Shown in pieces: positions 8,815 to 17,439 of a stretch of 64,000 nucleotides of DNA. How positions within the stretch are numbered: position 1 is the first letter of the stretch; each line of letters opens with the position of its first letter. The stretch is from Falsiroseomonas sp051433195. Lineage in GTDB: Bacteria > Pseudomonadota > Alphaproteobacteria > Acetobacterales > Acetobacteraceae. The position numbers and the translations under genes were made by a program. The DNA is taken from assembly GCF_051433195.1 (NCBI RefSeq), contig NZ_JBHMFT010000015.1:1-64000 (forward strand). Reading direction: 5' to 3'. A model generated the notes under the pieces. The model saw only the letters and a program-made list of their open reading frames with translations. It was not told where the DNA came from and made no database searches.

Positions 8815-9672
8815 ATGAGCACCCGATCCCTGCCGGCAGGCGCCTGCGACTGCCACACCCATGTCTTCGAGGAAGGCCATGTCCTCGACCCCGCCCGCAG
8901 CTATACGCCGGGGGTGATGACCGCCGCCGGGCTGCGCGCCCACCTGGATGGGCTGGGGCTGGACCGCGTGGTCCTGGTGCAGCCCAGCACCTACGGAACC
9001 GACAATGCGGGCATGGAACGCGCCCTGGCCGAACTCGGCCCCACCCGCGCCCGCGGCATCGCGGTGATTGACGCCGCGACGGAAGATGCCACCCTGCACC
9101 GGCTGCGCGCGGCTGGTGTGCGCGGCGTGCGGATCAACCTGCACACCGCCGGGCGTGCCGATCCCGGCGCGGCGCGCGCCATGCTGGCGGAAGCCGCGGC
9201 ACGGGTGGCGCCGCTCGGCTGGCATGTGCAGGTCTATACGGAACTGCCGGTGATCGCGGCGCTGGCCGAGGACATCGCGGCCCTGCCCTGCGGCGTGGTG
9301 GTGGACCATTTCGGCCGGGCGCAGGGTGCCGGCGGGACCGGCCAGCCGGGCTTCGCGGCGCTGCTCGACCTGCTGCGGCAGGGCTGCGCGCATGTGAAGC
9401 TCTCCGCCGCGCATCGCCTGTCCACGGCGCCGGACCTGGCCGACATGGCGCCGATCGCCCGCGCCCTGGTCGCGGCCAATCCGGCGCGGGTTGTCTGGGC
9501 CTCCGACTTCCCGCATTCCGGCGTGCGGCCGGGCCTGGCGCCGGATGCGGTGCACCCCTTCCTGGCGGTGGATGATGCGCGCGCGCTGGCCCGGCTGGCC
9601 GATTGGGCCGGGGCTGCGGCGACGCTGCACCGCATCCTGGTTGAGAACCCGGCGGGTCTCTACGGATTTTGA
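8815..9672 (+). CDS. Amidohydrolase-family (amidohydrolase 2) TIM-barrel hydrolase
   Basis: About 285 residues. It opens with AGACDCHTHVFEEG, the His-x-His metal site of the amidohydrolase_2 superfamily, and later has VVDHFGRAQG, VKLSAAHRLS and VVWASDFPHSG, the canonical strand ends of this barrel. The pattern resembles 2-pyrone-4,6-dicarboxylate lactonase-like proteins. The ATG at 8815 is preferred over the GTG at 8809 because GGTAAG lies nine bases before it. It diverges from the LysR regulator and is probably the second arm of the same regulon, hydrolysing a lactone or a ring-cleavage product. An IS3 element begins 22 bp after its stop. Confidence 0.82.
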   Translation: MSTRSLPAGACDCHTHVFEEGHVLDPARSYTPGVMTAAGLRAHLDGLGLDRVVLVQPSTYGTDNAGMERALAELGPTRARGIAVIDAATEDATLHRLRAAGVRGVRINLHTAGRADPGAARAMLAEAAARVAPLGWHVQVYTELPVIAALAEDIAALPCGVVVDHFGRAQGAGGTGQPGFAALLDLLRQGCAHVKLSAAHRLSTAPDLADMAPIARALVAANPARVVWASDFPHSGVRPGLAPDAVHPFLAVDDARALARLADWAGAAATLHRILVENPAGLYGF

Positions 9673-9724
9673 GTCAGACCACCGTGTGCGCCTGGAGTGA
9701 ACCCCTGCGGCTGGACACCCTGGG

Positions 9725-10527
9725 TCAGAAGTAGGCCACGTGCCGGACCAATTGGTATTCGAACTCGTCGGGTGATCGGTAGCCGAGCGCCGAGTGAAGG
9801 CGCCTGGCGTTGTAGACCTCCTCGATGAACCGCGGCAAACGCGCCGCTACGTCCTGGAACGTCTCGTAGCCGCTTATGTAGACCTCCTCGACCTTGAGCG
9901 TCTTCATGAAGCTCTCGGCCTGCGCGTTGTGGTACGGGTTGCCGACGGAATTCATCGAGCCTCGGAGCCCAGCGTCCGCCAGGGCCCGGCGGTACGCCTC
10001 ACTCGCGTACTGACACCCGCGGTCGGTGTGGAAGATGCATCCAGCAGGAGGATGGCCGGTCTCTGCTGCCGATCGCAAGGCAGCCAGCGCCAGGCTGGTG
10101 TCGATGGTGCGCGAGATGGCGTAGCCGACCACCTTGCGGCTACACGCGTCCGGGATGACAGCCAGGTAGCAAAATCCCGAAGCGATACGAATGTAGGTGA
10201 AGTCGCCGACCCACACCTGGTTCGGCTGTGTGGGAATGACGTTGCGGTACAGGTTGGGGAGACCGGATCGTCATGCTTGCTGTCAGTGGTGCGAACATGG
10301 CGCCGCCGCGGCTTGATCCCCATGCCCTTTGCCCGCATCACACGAGCGATGCGCTTGTGGTTGACCACATGGCCACGGCGCCGGAGTTCACGCGTCACTC
10401 TGCGGTAGCCGTACCCGGGGAGCTCATCTTGGATGGTGCCGGTGAGCTCCTCCAACTCGTTGTCCGCCAGTGCGGCAGCGCCTGCCTGAGCCCGATAGTA
10501 GTAGCTGCTGCGCGGTAACTCGATCAC
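9725..10527 (-). pseudogene. IS3-family transposase OrfB, interrupted by a 1-nt frameshift
   Basis: OrfB probably starts at GTG 10527, overlapping a stop in the frame one base back (GTGA), and begins VIELPRSSYYYRAQAG. The HTH_21 region (YGYRRVTRELRRRGHVVNHKRIARVM) runs to SKHDDPVSP. The frame is then lost at a run of four C residues (10256-10259 in complement). Restoring one C would give PVSPNLYRNVIPTQPNQVWVGDFTYI. The rest has the DDE residues: Asp in VGDFTYI, Asp in HTDRGCQYAS and Glu in NAQAESFMKTL. The catalytic domain is otherwise intact, so the lesion is recent or a sequencing error. Confidence 0.85.
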
Positions 10528-10591
10528 TTGGCACCCCCTTCGGATGGAGCAGGCCTGGGGCCGGTGATGATCGATGATGTTTCGTTGTCGC

Positions 10592-10885
10592 TCACGAGGC
10601 GCAGGCGCGGCGTTTTTTTGCCAGGTCCAGCTCCATGGTGAGCTGACCGACCTTGCGCTCCAGCGCGGCGATCCTTGCCTCGTACTCGGCAACGATAGAG
10701 GCCTCTGCCTCCTCGCTGCTGAGCTCTCCACGGTCGTACTGGGTCAGCCAGAGCTGAAGCAGACTGGTTGACAGGTTGTGGTGCCTGGCCGCATCGCGGC
10801 GGCCGATGGCGCCGCTGCGGATGTCCTGGCACAGCTGAAGCCTGAACTGCGGCGAATGACGCCGGTAGGGGCCTCGGGACGACAT
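10592..10885 (-). CDS. IS3-family OrfA (helix-turn-helix protein)
   Basis: This 97-residue protein has an N-terminal helix-turn-helix (SPQFRLQLCQDIRSGAIGRRDAARHHNLS) that binds the IS ends. A heptad-rich segment (EASIVAEYEARIAALERKVGQL) follows that mediates oligomerisation with OrfB. The gene ends just after a run of seven A residues on the coding strand, the usual slippery site for -1 frameshifting. A -1 shift here would extend the frame to a stop that overlaps the OrfB GTG start at 10527. Confidence 0.85.
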   Translation of the reverse strand: MSSRGPYRRHSPQFRLQLCQDIRSGAIGRRDAARHHNLSTSLLQLWLTQYDRGELSSEEAEASIVAEYEARIAALERKVGQLTMELDLAKKRRACAS

Positions 10886-10972
10886 GACCTTCGCCTGATT
10901 AAAGGTCCGGCCAGCGTATCAGTTCCAGAGTGCCAAGTGGTCCAGCCGCAGGGGTTCACTCCGAAAACCGGG

Positions 10973-11197
10973 TCAGTTCTCAGCGGCAATCAACATTTCG
11001 GCCTTCGGCGTCAGGCGCATCATCCCGCGACGTCTCTCCAGGAGATCATCCCGGAAGAGATGGCGGCAGCGTTGAAGCGCCGCGGAGGTCGCAGGCTGCG
11101 AAAGCCCTACGCGATCGCCGGAGCGGCCGACATGCCCTTCGTCGAGAAGCGCGTCCAGAACGACCAGGAGGTTGAGATCGACCGCTCGTAAATTCAT
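10973..11197 (-). pseudogene. LysR-family regulator, N-terminal fragment left beside the IS
   Basis: The 74-residue frame encodes a LysR DNA-binding domain (MNLRAVDLNLLVVLDALLDEG, then LSQPATSAALQRCRHLFRDDLLERR, then MMRLTPKAE) and stops at 10973, 12 bp outside the IS end. The whole effector domain is missing. It does not reappear on the far side of the IS, where the amidohydrolase gene ends. It is divergent from the NAD(P)H oxidoreductase at 11330, so the intact gene was probably that gene's regulator. Confidence 0.8.
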
Positions 11198-11329
11198 GAA
11201 GCGGATAATGGGATAGTTCGATAATTGATCGGAAGGATTCTTCTGGCGGGGTCATTGTCCGCTCTGCCCGCATCGGACGAACCCGAACCGATCCTTTGCG
11301 GCCAGATCCAAAGAGTTGAACCGCCGCAT

Positions 11330-11893
11330 ATGACCTTGATCCTCCTCTTTCACCCCGACCCGCCTCGGTCCCGCGTCAATGCGGCGCTGGCGAGCGCCGC
11401 CAGCGGCCTGCGCGATGTCCGGATCGCCGACATGACCGCCCTCTACCCGCAGGGCATCGAAATGGATCGCGATGGCGAACGCGAAGCAGCCAGGCTTCTC
11501 GCCGCCGAGCGCATCGTCCTTCAGTTCCCGATGCAGTGGTACTCGACCCCCGCAGTGATGAAGGACTGGCAGGACAAGGTGCTCACCCGGATGGCCTATA
11601 TCCACCCGGATACGGAGGGCGCCGGTCTGTCCGGAACGCCCGTCATGATCGTGGTGACAATGGGCGCCGCCGCGGCCACCTATCGGCGGGAAGGGCGCAA
11701 CCGCTTTACGGTTGCCGAGCTTCTCGCGCCGCTCCGCGCCACCATGAACCGTTGTGCGATGGACTGGCGGGACACGTTCCTCCTGCACGGTACCGCCTGC
11801 ATGGACGCGGCGGCTCTTGCGGATGCCGGGCGGAACTATCGCGACGCGCTTTCCCGCTTTGCGGCGTCGCCCAGCGTTGCGGGGGCCGCGTGA
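11330..11893 (+). CDS. NAD(P)H-dependent oxidoreductase, flavodoxin-like fold (quinone reductase type)
   Basis: The 187-residue product starts MTLILLFHPDPPRSRVNAAL, the flavodoxin-like phosphate loop region. It has the family block LQFPMQWYSTPAVMKDWQDKVL, and a GTPVMIVVTMGAAAATY segment where KefF/MdaB-type enzymes bind flavin. It would reduce quinones or electrophiles with NAD(P)H in the cytoplasm. The ATG at 11330 follows the 5' end of a divergent truncated LysR gene, so its original control is probably lost. Its stop overlaps the start of the next gene (TGATG), making a small operon. Confidence 0.82.
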   Translation: MTLILLFHPDPPRSRVNAALASAASGLRDVRIADMTALYPQGIEMDRDGEREAARLLAAERIVLQFPMQWYSTPAVMKDWQDKVLTRMAYIHPDTEGAGLSGTPVMIVVTMGAAAATYRREGRNRFTVAELLAPLRATMNRCAMDWRDTFLLHGTACMDAAALADAGRNYRDALSRFAASPSVAGAA

Positions 11894-12312
11894 TGAAGCA
11901 GGTCCACGACACCCTGCGCGACCTCGAGCGCGGCACGCCATTGTGGTTCACCGCAAGCGGCTGGCTCATGCCCGCCGGGATCCTGGCTCAGTTCCTCCTG
12001 GCCGGACAAGCGCTGTTCGGAGGAAGCGATTTCTCCTCGCATGCCATGCTCGGCTCGCTTCTCGCGCTCCCCGTCCTGGTGCTGCTTCTCGGCGTACTCG
12101 CCGTGCGTCGTCTGCGCGGCTTCGGCTGGTGGGCGGGATTTCTCGCCGTCCTCACGCTCGTACAGTTCGTGCTGGCCGGCGGGGGTGGCTCGCCGCTCCT
12201 TGTCAATCATCTCTTCAACGGTGCGCTCGTGCTCATCGCAAGCCTCGTCCTTCTGGCAAAGATCGAGCGCCGCCGCGCGTACGTCCGGGCGACGAAAGGA
12301 TCAATCCGATGA
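11893..12312 (+). CDS. DUF6220-like small membrane protein
   Basis: A 139-residue protein with four predicted membrane helices (around LMPAGILAQFLLAGQALF, LGSLLALPVLVLLLGVLAV, FLAVLTLVQFVLAGGGG and FNGALVLIASLVLLAKI). The pattern, a helix ending in a short F-G-G turn and a helix with H-L-F-N, fits the DUF6220 group of four-helix proteins. Function is unknown. It starts inside the stop codon of the oxidoreductase gene, and its own stop overlaps the start of the broken carotenoid oxygenase gene (ATGA), so these three formed one operon. Confidence 0.65.
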   Translation: MKQVHDTLRDLERGTPLWFTASGWLMPAGILAQFLLAGQALFGGSDFSSHAMLGSLLALPVLVLLLGVLAVRRLRGFGWWAGFLAVLTLVQFVLAGGGGSPLLVNHLFNGALVLIASLVLLAKIERRRAYVRATKGSIR

Positions 12313-13266
12313 ACGCCACCCGCCGCGACGTCCTGCGCATGGCAAGCGGCCTTGCAGCAGCCACCGTCGCATCATCCATCCTCACCTTCGAGGCGCCGGC
12401 CGCGAGTGGGCCCGTGGACCGCGACAGGCTGCCCGCCTTCATGACCGGCCATTTCACGCCGGTCATGGACGAGACGACGAGCTTCGCGCTTCGCGATCAC
12501 GAAGGACCATGTCATCTGGTTCGATGGCTCGCTCGTCCTCAACCTCCGGAACGGTCTCGCGTTTCCCTATGAATTCGACCGCGGCTATCGCGGGCGCATC
12601 GGTGTCATGAAGCGTGATCGTTCCGGAGGTGAACCGCCGGTCTGGATCGACGTCGATCCGCACGTCTCCATGCATCTCGCGAACTCCTGGGAGGATGAGG
12701 GTGGCCGGATCGTCATTGAGGGCCCCTTCATGGACGAGCCTTCGTGGGGGTCGGCCAGCGACTTCATCAATGGGTCTGCGCCGCATGGTGCGATGCCGGT
12801 CGGTGGTTGCTACCGCTCGCGCTGGACGATCGATCCGGCGCGGCGCACGGCCCGCAATGAGATCATGGACGACCTCGTCACCGAGTTCCCGACGATGAAC
12901 CTGGCCTACACGGGGCGTGAGAGCCGTTACTCGTACGCGTGCTCGTTCCCCGGGGGAAGCACGCAGACCTGTGGTATTGCCAAATACGATCTCTCAACCG
13001 GAGAGCGCCAGCATCTCCCCTTGCTGATGGGCGTCTACGCCGGCAAGCCGTGCTTCGCGGCCGACCCGACGGGCGGGGGCGAGGATCCTGGTTGGCTCCT
13101 CACCTACGTCACCGATCTGCGGACGCGACAAGCCGAACTCTGGATTCTCGATGCCACGCGGATAGCAGCGGGACCGGTCGCCGCGATCGAGATCCCCGCC
13201 TGGGTTCCCGCCGGGTCCATGGTTCATGGCTCGCAGAACGCAAGACCTAGGATCAGAACCCACTGA
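12309..13266 (+). pseudogene. Carotenoid oxygenase-family gene with an internal deletion and frameshift
   Basis: The 5' part encodes a twin-arginine-like leader (MNATRRDVLRMASGLAAATVASS) and MTGHFTPVMDETTSFALR. About 180 bp in, the frame switches to one encoding KDHVIWFDGSLVLNLRNG, then DVDPHVSMHLANSWEDEGG and a C-terminus ending WVPAGSMVHGS. The second part is the C-terminal half of a carotenoid/stilbene cleavage oxygenase, including the His of the H-x-x-N-x-W-E-D block and the terminal V-H-G. Between them 150-200 residues, carrying two of the four iron-binding His, are missing. The join is both a deletion and a +1 shift, so no working enzyme can be made. Confidence 0.75.
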
Positions 13267-13363
13267 TTGCGCCAGACGCGACACATGCGGCGAGCGTGAT
13301 GGCTACGAGGAAGGCTTGACCCTTCGAGCGCGCACATCCAACCAACGACGATGGAGCAATCTC

Positions 13364-13762
13364 ATGACGCAACGCCAAGCCTTCTTTCCACCCGACCGCC
13401 ATGCCCTCTACGAGAAGCATCGCTACTCGGCCGCAGTCCGATCGGGCGACCTGCTGTTCGTATCAGGCCAGGTCGGCAGCCGCGACGATGGCAGTCCCGA
13501 GCCCGACTTCGAGCACCAGGTGCAGCGCGCCTTCGCGAACCTCCGGGCGGCGCTCGGATCGGCCGGATGCGGCTTCGATGACGTCCTCGACGTGACCAGC
13601 TTTCACACCGACCCGCAGGCGCAGATCGAGACAGTGCTGAAAGTGAAGAACCAGCATTTCCCCGAACCACCACACCCGGCTTGGACCGCGATCGGCACCA
13701 CCTGGATCGCCGGCTTCGATTTCGAAATCAAGGTGATCGCGCGCGTTCCGGTCACTCCGTGA
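13364..13762 (+). CDS. RidA-family (YjgF/UK114) protein
   Basis: The 132-residue product has the RidA fold features SGDLLFVSGQVG, FEHQVQRAFANLRAALGSAGC, VTSFHT and a C-terminal EIKVIARVPVTP. The family hydrolyses reactive enamine/imine intermediates or acts on related carbonyl compounds. The RidA-type catalytic Arg is not clearly in its usual context, so it may belong to a non-deaminase subgroup. The start at 13364 has GGAG eight bases upstream. Its 3' end is duplicated at 14369, showing local rearrangement. Confidence 0.8.
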   Translation: MTQRQAFFPPDRHALYEKHRYSAAVRSGDLLFVSGQVGSRDDGSPEPDFEHQVQRAFANLRAALGSAGCGFDDVLDVTSFHTDPQAQIETVLKVKNQHFPEPPHPAWTAIGTTWIAGFDFEIKVIARVPVTP

Positions 13763-13806
13763 CGATGCGTGACCTGCCCGCATCGCGCTGCCGTGCCTTG
13801 CTGTCC
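13733..13806 (+). repeat. Direct repeat, copy 1 (end of ridA plus following sequence)
   Basis: A 74-bp stretch spanning the last residues of the RidA gene (VIARVPVTP), its stop and the following 45 bp recurs at 14369-14442 with about eight mismatches by eye. In copy 2 the sequence after the stop is the start of the S9 peptidase gene. Confidence 0.85.
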
Positions 13807-13825
13807 AGGCGCAACCTGCCGTGAA

Positions 13826-14179
13826 GATGCGGCGGCGCTGGAGCGTGGATTGATGAACCTGCTGCGCAACGCCATGGATCACGGTGGGCAGCATGTCGTC
13901 CTGCGCGGCATCGGCAGGACGCTCGAAGTCGAGGAGGACGGGCCGGGCATTCTACCCAAGGAGCGCAAGCGCGTCTTCAAGCCGTTCTGCAGGTTGCGGC
14001 TGCAATCCAAGGGCAGCGGCCTGGGTCTCAATCGCGTGGCCGAGGTCGTTGCCCAGCATGATGGCCGGGTGGCGATCCGTTCCGCTCCGGCGGGCGGGAC
14101 CATCGCGCAGGGCGAACTGGGCGTTGTCCGCTGTGGCGCATCCAAAACGGCCGCTTTCAATGCGCAGTGCAGGATCTGA
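13826..14179 (+). pseudogene. Sensor histidine kinase, C-terminal ATPase-domain remnant
   Basis: The frame contains the HATPase_c boxes in order: N-box LMNLLRNAMDHGG, G1 box VEEDGPGIL, F-box VFKPF and G2 box GSGLGLNRVAEVV, then the terminal IRSAPAGGT strand. All sensor, HAMP and dimerisation/His parts are missing, and the 5' side is replaced by the repeat that follows ridA. It is therefore a fragment of a two-component kinase moved in by recombination. No response-regulator gene is nearby. Confidence 0.78.
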
Positions 14180-14368
14180 CAGCCCGCGTTTTTCGCCGGT
14201 ACGGCGGGACGCTCCATGTTCACGCAACCTTCGGGAGGGAGAAGGGCGGCGATTCAGGCTGACCGAGGCGCGGTTCGACCGCGGCGTCGTGCGGCCGTGG
14301 GAAACTCAACGAAGCGAAGGCAGATGCAATGCTTGGAAGTTCCTCCCTCCAGACCGCGGCCGGCGTCG

Positions 14369-14442
14369 GTGATCGCGCGCATCCCGGTCAGTCCGTGACA
14401 ATGCAGGACCTTCCCGCATCGCGCCGCCGTGCCTTGCTGTCC
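14369..14442 (+). repeat. Direct repeat, copy 2, with a second RidA C-terminal stub
   Basis: About 89% identical by eye to 13733-13806. The first third encodes SVIARIPVSP and a stop, matching the C-terminus of the intact RidA protein (KVIARVPVTP), so a second ridA-like gene once ended here. The remaining part encodes the first residues of the S9 peptidase (MQDLPASRRRALLSGM). Confidence 0.82.
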
Positions 14443-15907
14443 GGCATGCTCGGCACCGCCCTCGTCACCGCGCTGTCACGCCCTTCTCCCATTCGCATGG
14501 CCCAGGGCCAGACAGTGGAGGCCGCCATGCCCGCGATCAGCTATCCGCACACGCGGCGCAGCGATGTCGTGGAGGAGCGTTTCGGCCACCGGATTGCCGA
14601 CCCCTACCGCTGGCTCGAGAACGACGCGCGCCGCGACCGCGAGGTGGCCGCCTGGATGGCCGCCCAGGACCGCACCGCCCGTGCCTATCTGGCAACGCTG
14701 CCCGCCCGCGCGTCGTTCCACGCGCGGCTGACCAGCCTGTTCGATCACGAGCGGCTCAGCGCGCCGCAGCAGCGGGGCGGACGCTACTTCTTCACGCGGA
14801 ACGCCGGACTTGAGAACCAGGCCGTGCTCATCATGCGTGAGGGGGCGGACGGGCCTGATCATGTGCTGATCGACCCCAATGCGTGGTCGAGCGACGGCAC
14901 GACCGCGCTCGCGGAATGGTCACCCTCCGATGACGGCAGGCTTGTCGCTTTCGGGGTGCAGGAGTCCGGCAGCGACTGGCGCACGATCCGCGTGCTCGAT
15001 GTCGCGACCGGCGCGTTGCTGGAGGACGAGATCGCCCGGGCGCGGTTCACGACCATCGCCTGGACGAAGCTCAGGCATCTTCTACTCAGGTTTTCCCGCT
15101 CCCGCCGACAATACCCCATCCGCGGCGCCGGTATGCGGTCATGCCGTTTATTTTCATGCGCTCGGAACAGCGCAGGCAAACGACCGCGTCGTCCATGCGA
15201 CGCCCGACCATCCGCACCTGGTGCACGTCGTGACATGGACCGACGATGGCCGCCACGCGGCGATCTTCTCGTCCCCCGGGTCGAACGGAAGCACACCCAC
15301 GATCGTCGATCTCACGCGCCCCGGCTGGCCGTCGCGCACGCTCGTTCCGAATTTCGATCACTTCTGGGTCGTGATCGGGTGCATCGGCACGACTGTCATC
15401 CTGGCCACGCAGCAAGGTGCCGCGCGCAGCAGGATCGTCACTTTTGATCTGGCTGCCGCCGATGCGGATTTCGTGGAGCTTGTCCCCGAGCAGGACGGCA
15501 CGCTGAGCGATGCGGTCTTGCTCGGCGGCCGGCTCGTGGTCTCCTACATGGTGGATGCAAAGACCGAAGTGAGACCGTATCGGCTCGACGGCACGCCCGA
15601 CGGTGCGGTGGCGCTGCCCGGCATCGGCACCGCCGGCGGGTTCCGCGGCCGCCTTGCCGACAACGAGGCGTTCTTCACCTTCACCAGCTTCAATTCACCG
15701 ACCACGATCCACCGCTACGACGTTTCCGCCAACGTCAGCACGATATGGGCGAAGGCTGAAGTTGCCATAGACCCGCGCATCGTCGTGGATCAGCGCTTCT
15801 ACGCCTCGAAGGACGGCACGCGGGTGCCGATGTTCCTCCTCCGCCGCGCCGACATCACCGGCCCGGCGCCGACCATGCTGCATGTCTATGGCGGCTATGG
15901 GATCTGA
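14401..15907 (+). pseudogene. Prolyl oligopeptidase (S9) gene: frameshifted and missing its catalytic domain
   Basis: The 5' frame encodes a leader, then DPYRWLENDARRDREVAAWMAAQDRTARAYL and propeller blades, the N-terminus of the S9A prolyl oligopeptidase family. At about 15066-15078 the frame breaks; the other frame continues with GIFYSGFPAPADNT, the normal next motif. The propeller then runs to PTMLHVYGGYGI and stops at 15907, exactly where the alpha/beta-hydrolase domain with the Ser-Asp-His triad should follow. The start and leader lie in repeat copy 2. With one frameshift and the whole catalytic region gone, this is a dead gene. Confidence 0.85.
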
Positions 15908-15915
15908 TCGCGTCG

Positions 15916-16608
15916 GTGGGCCTGCCAGTCATGGGATCGGTGATCGAGGCGAGCGTGGAGCGGCCCTATCTCTGTCTGCGTCTCGACCTCGACATGACGG
16001 CGCTCGGAGAGTTCGCGATCCGCTATCCCGCAACCCGCCTCGAGGCGGAGCGCCTTCCTGTTGGGATTGCGCTGAACCGGACGACGCCCGCGCTGCTCGA
16101 CGCCGCGACCCGGCTCGTGGGCCTGCTGGACACGCCGGACGACATTGAGGCGCTTGCGCCGCTGACAATCCGCGAAATCCTCTATCGCCTTCTGGCCGGC
16201 GACAGAGGCGCCACGATCCGGCAGATGGCGCACGCCGACAGCCGCCTCAACCAGATTGCCCGCGCCATCGTCTGGATCAGAACGCATTTTCGGGAGGCCT
16301 GTCCGATCGAGAAATTGGCCGAGATGGCGGGTATGAGCCGCTCCACCTTCCACGCCCATTTCAAAGCGATCACGTCGATGAGTCCGCTTGAGTTCCGTAC
16401 GCATCTGCGTATGCATGAGGCGCAGCGGCTCATAGTCGGCGATGCCATGGACGCCGCAAGCGCGGGCTTCAGCGTCGGATACGGCAGCCCTTCGCAATTC
16501 AGTCGCGACTACACCCGCATCTTTGGGATGCCCCCGGCCAGGCACGCTGGCCGACTGCGCAGCATCGTCGAAGCCCGGTCCGAATCACAGGAGTTGGCTT
16601 CGGTCTAG
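15916..16608 (+). pseudogene. AraC-family regulator lacking its N-terminal part
   Basis: The frame has VGLPVMGSVIEASVERPYLCLRLDLD, which is the middle of the AraC_N (cupin-like) sensing domain. A complete AraC DNA-binding domain follows (ACPIEKLAEMAGMSRSTFHAHFKAITSMSPLEFRT and VGYGSPSQFSRDYTRIFGMPP). Roughly the first 60-80 residues are missing. In frame upstream, DLIASVG continues the family pattern for a few codons and then runs into the S9 peptidase. A deletion therefore fused the two genes at about 15900. A shortened protein could still be made from GTG 15916, so loss of function is likely but not certain. Confidence 0.7.
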
Positions 16609-16697
16609 AAGCACCTTCGATGCGAGCCGGCGGGGCTGGAGGGGCGGGTTGATTCGTAATTCGACCGGGTTGCGACACTCTGGACGGACCACGCGAT

Positions 16698-16880
16698 GTG
16701 GACCCGGCCAGTGTGGGCAGATCCGAGGAGGTGGCGGAGGTGATCCTGGCCGCCGTCAGCGATGGCACCAACCGTTTGCGCCATGTCGCGACCGAGGGCA
16801 TCCAGGCCCGGGTCGCGGCGCGCCGCGAAACCTTCGAGGAAGCGTGTATCGCCCTCATGCAACGCGAGGTGGGACTTGGC
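16698..16880 (+). pseudogene. C-terminal remnant of a short-chain dehydrogenase
   Basis: DPASVGRSEEVAEVILAAVSDGTNRLRHVATEG followed by RVAARRETFEEACIALMQREVG resembles the C-terminal end of SDR-family oxidoreductases (helix, then the D-G-T-x-x-L-R-x-V segment). The Rossmann fold and the Tyr-x-x-x-Lys active site are absent upstream. Confidence 0.55.
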
Positions 16881-16896
16881 AGAGACGCGGGCGCGG

Positions 16897-17439
16897 ATGG
16901 GTGCGCGGCTACCATGGCAGGAGGTCTTGCGGTACCTTGATCCGGCGCGGCGGCTCGATACCTTCGATCCGCGGGTCGCCGGCACGCCAGCGCTCGGGCT
17001 CGACCTGCCAGGCAGCGACCTCGACATCCTCTGCCACGCGCCGGATTCCGATGCGTTCCTCGCAGTGGTCTGGCCGCTGTGCTCCGGCTGGCCGGAGTTC
17101 GCGTTGTGGCAATGGCGCGGCACATACCGCCCGCTGGTGGCGCGCTTCCAGGCCAGCGGCTGGGATATCGAGATCTTCGCCGCCGCCGAACCGGTCGAAC
17201 AGCAGATGGCCTGGCGGCATGCTCGCATCGAGGCCAGGCTGCTGCGGATTGGCGGCACGGCGCTGCGAGATCGCGTGATGGATCGGCGGCGGCAGGGCAT
17301 GAAGACCGAGCCCGCCTTCGCGGCGGTGCTGGGGCTTGAGGGAGACCCGTATCGCGCGCTGCTCGCATGCGAGGCTTGGGACGACGACGCGCTGCGGCGG
17401 CTGGTCGAAAGCGGGGCGCAGGCGCCAGGCCGGCGATGA
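16897..17439 (+). CDS. DUF4269-family protein (nucleotidyltransferase-like)
   Basis: This 180-residue protein contains FDPRVAGTPALGLDLPGSDLDILCHA, a G-x-D-x-x-x-S-D-L-D pattern like the metal-binding strand of polymerase-beta-type nucleotidyltransferases. It continues with RPLVARFQASGWDIEIFAAAEPVEQQMAWRHARIEARLL, typical of DUF4269. The biochemical role of the family is not established. The ATG at 16897 fits the family N-terminus (WQEVLRYLDPARRLDTF). It appears intact and is the last whole gene of the decayed island. Confidence 0.7.
   Translation: MGARLPWQEVLRYLDPARRLDTFDPRVAGTPALGLDLPGSDLDILCHAPDSDAFLAVVWPLCSGWPEFALWQWRGTYRPLVARFQASGWDIEIFAAAEPVEQQMAWRHARIEARLLRIGGTALRDRVMDRRRQGMKTEPAFAAVLGLEGDPYRALLACEAWDDDALRRLVESGAQAPGRR

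Larger units (their letters stand above)
9694..10961. mobile_element. IS3-family insertion sequence, about 1.27 kb
   Basis: The element is bounded by perfect 23-bp inverted repeats (9694-9716 and 10939-10961) that start GGAGTGAACCCCTG. Inside, on the minus strand, are orfA (HTH plus leucine zipper) and orfB (DDE integrase), the standard IS3 layout. No target-site duplication is evident: the flanking bases differ on the two sides. Together with the truncated LysR gene on the right, this suggests an adjacent deletion after insertion, or recombination between copies. OrfB carries a 1-nt lesion, so this copy is probably not autonomous. Confidence 0.88.

Noticed and set aside
9694..10961. Target-site duplication flanking the IS
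   Set aside because: The 3-5 bp on either side of the inverted repeats differ, so no duplication can be claimed.
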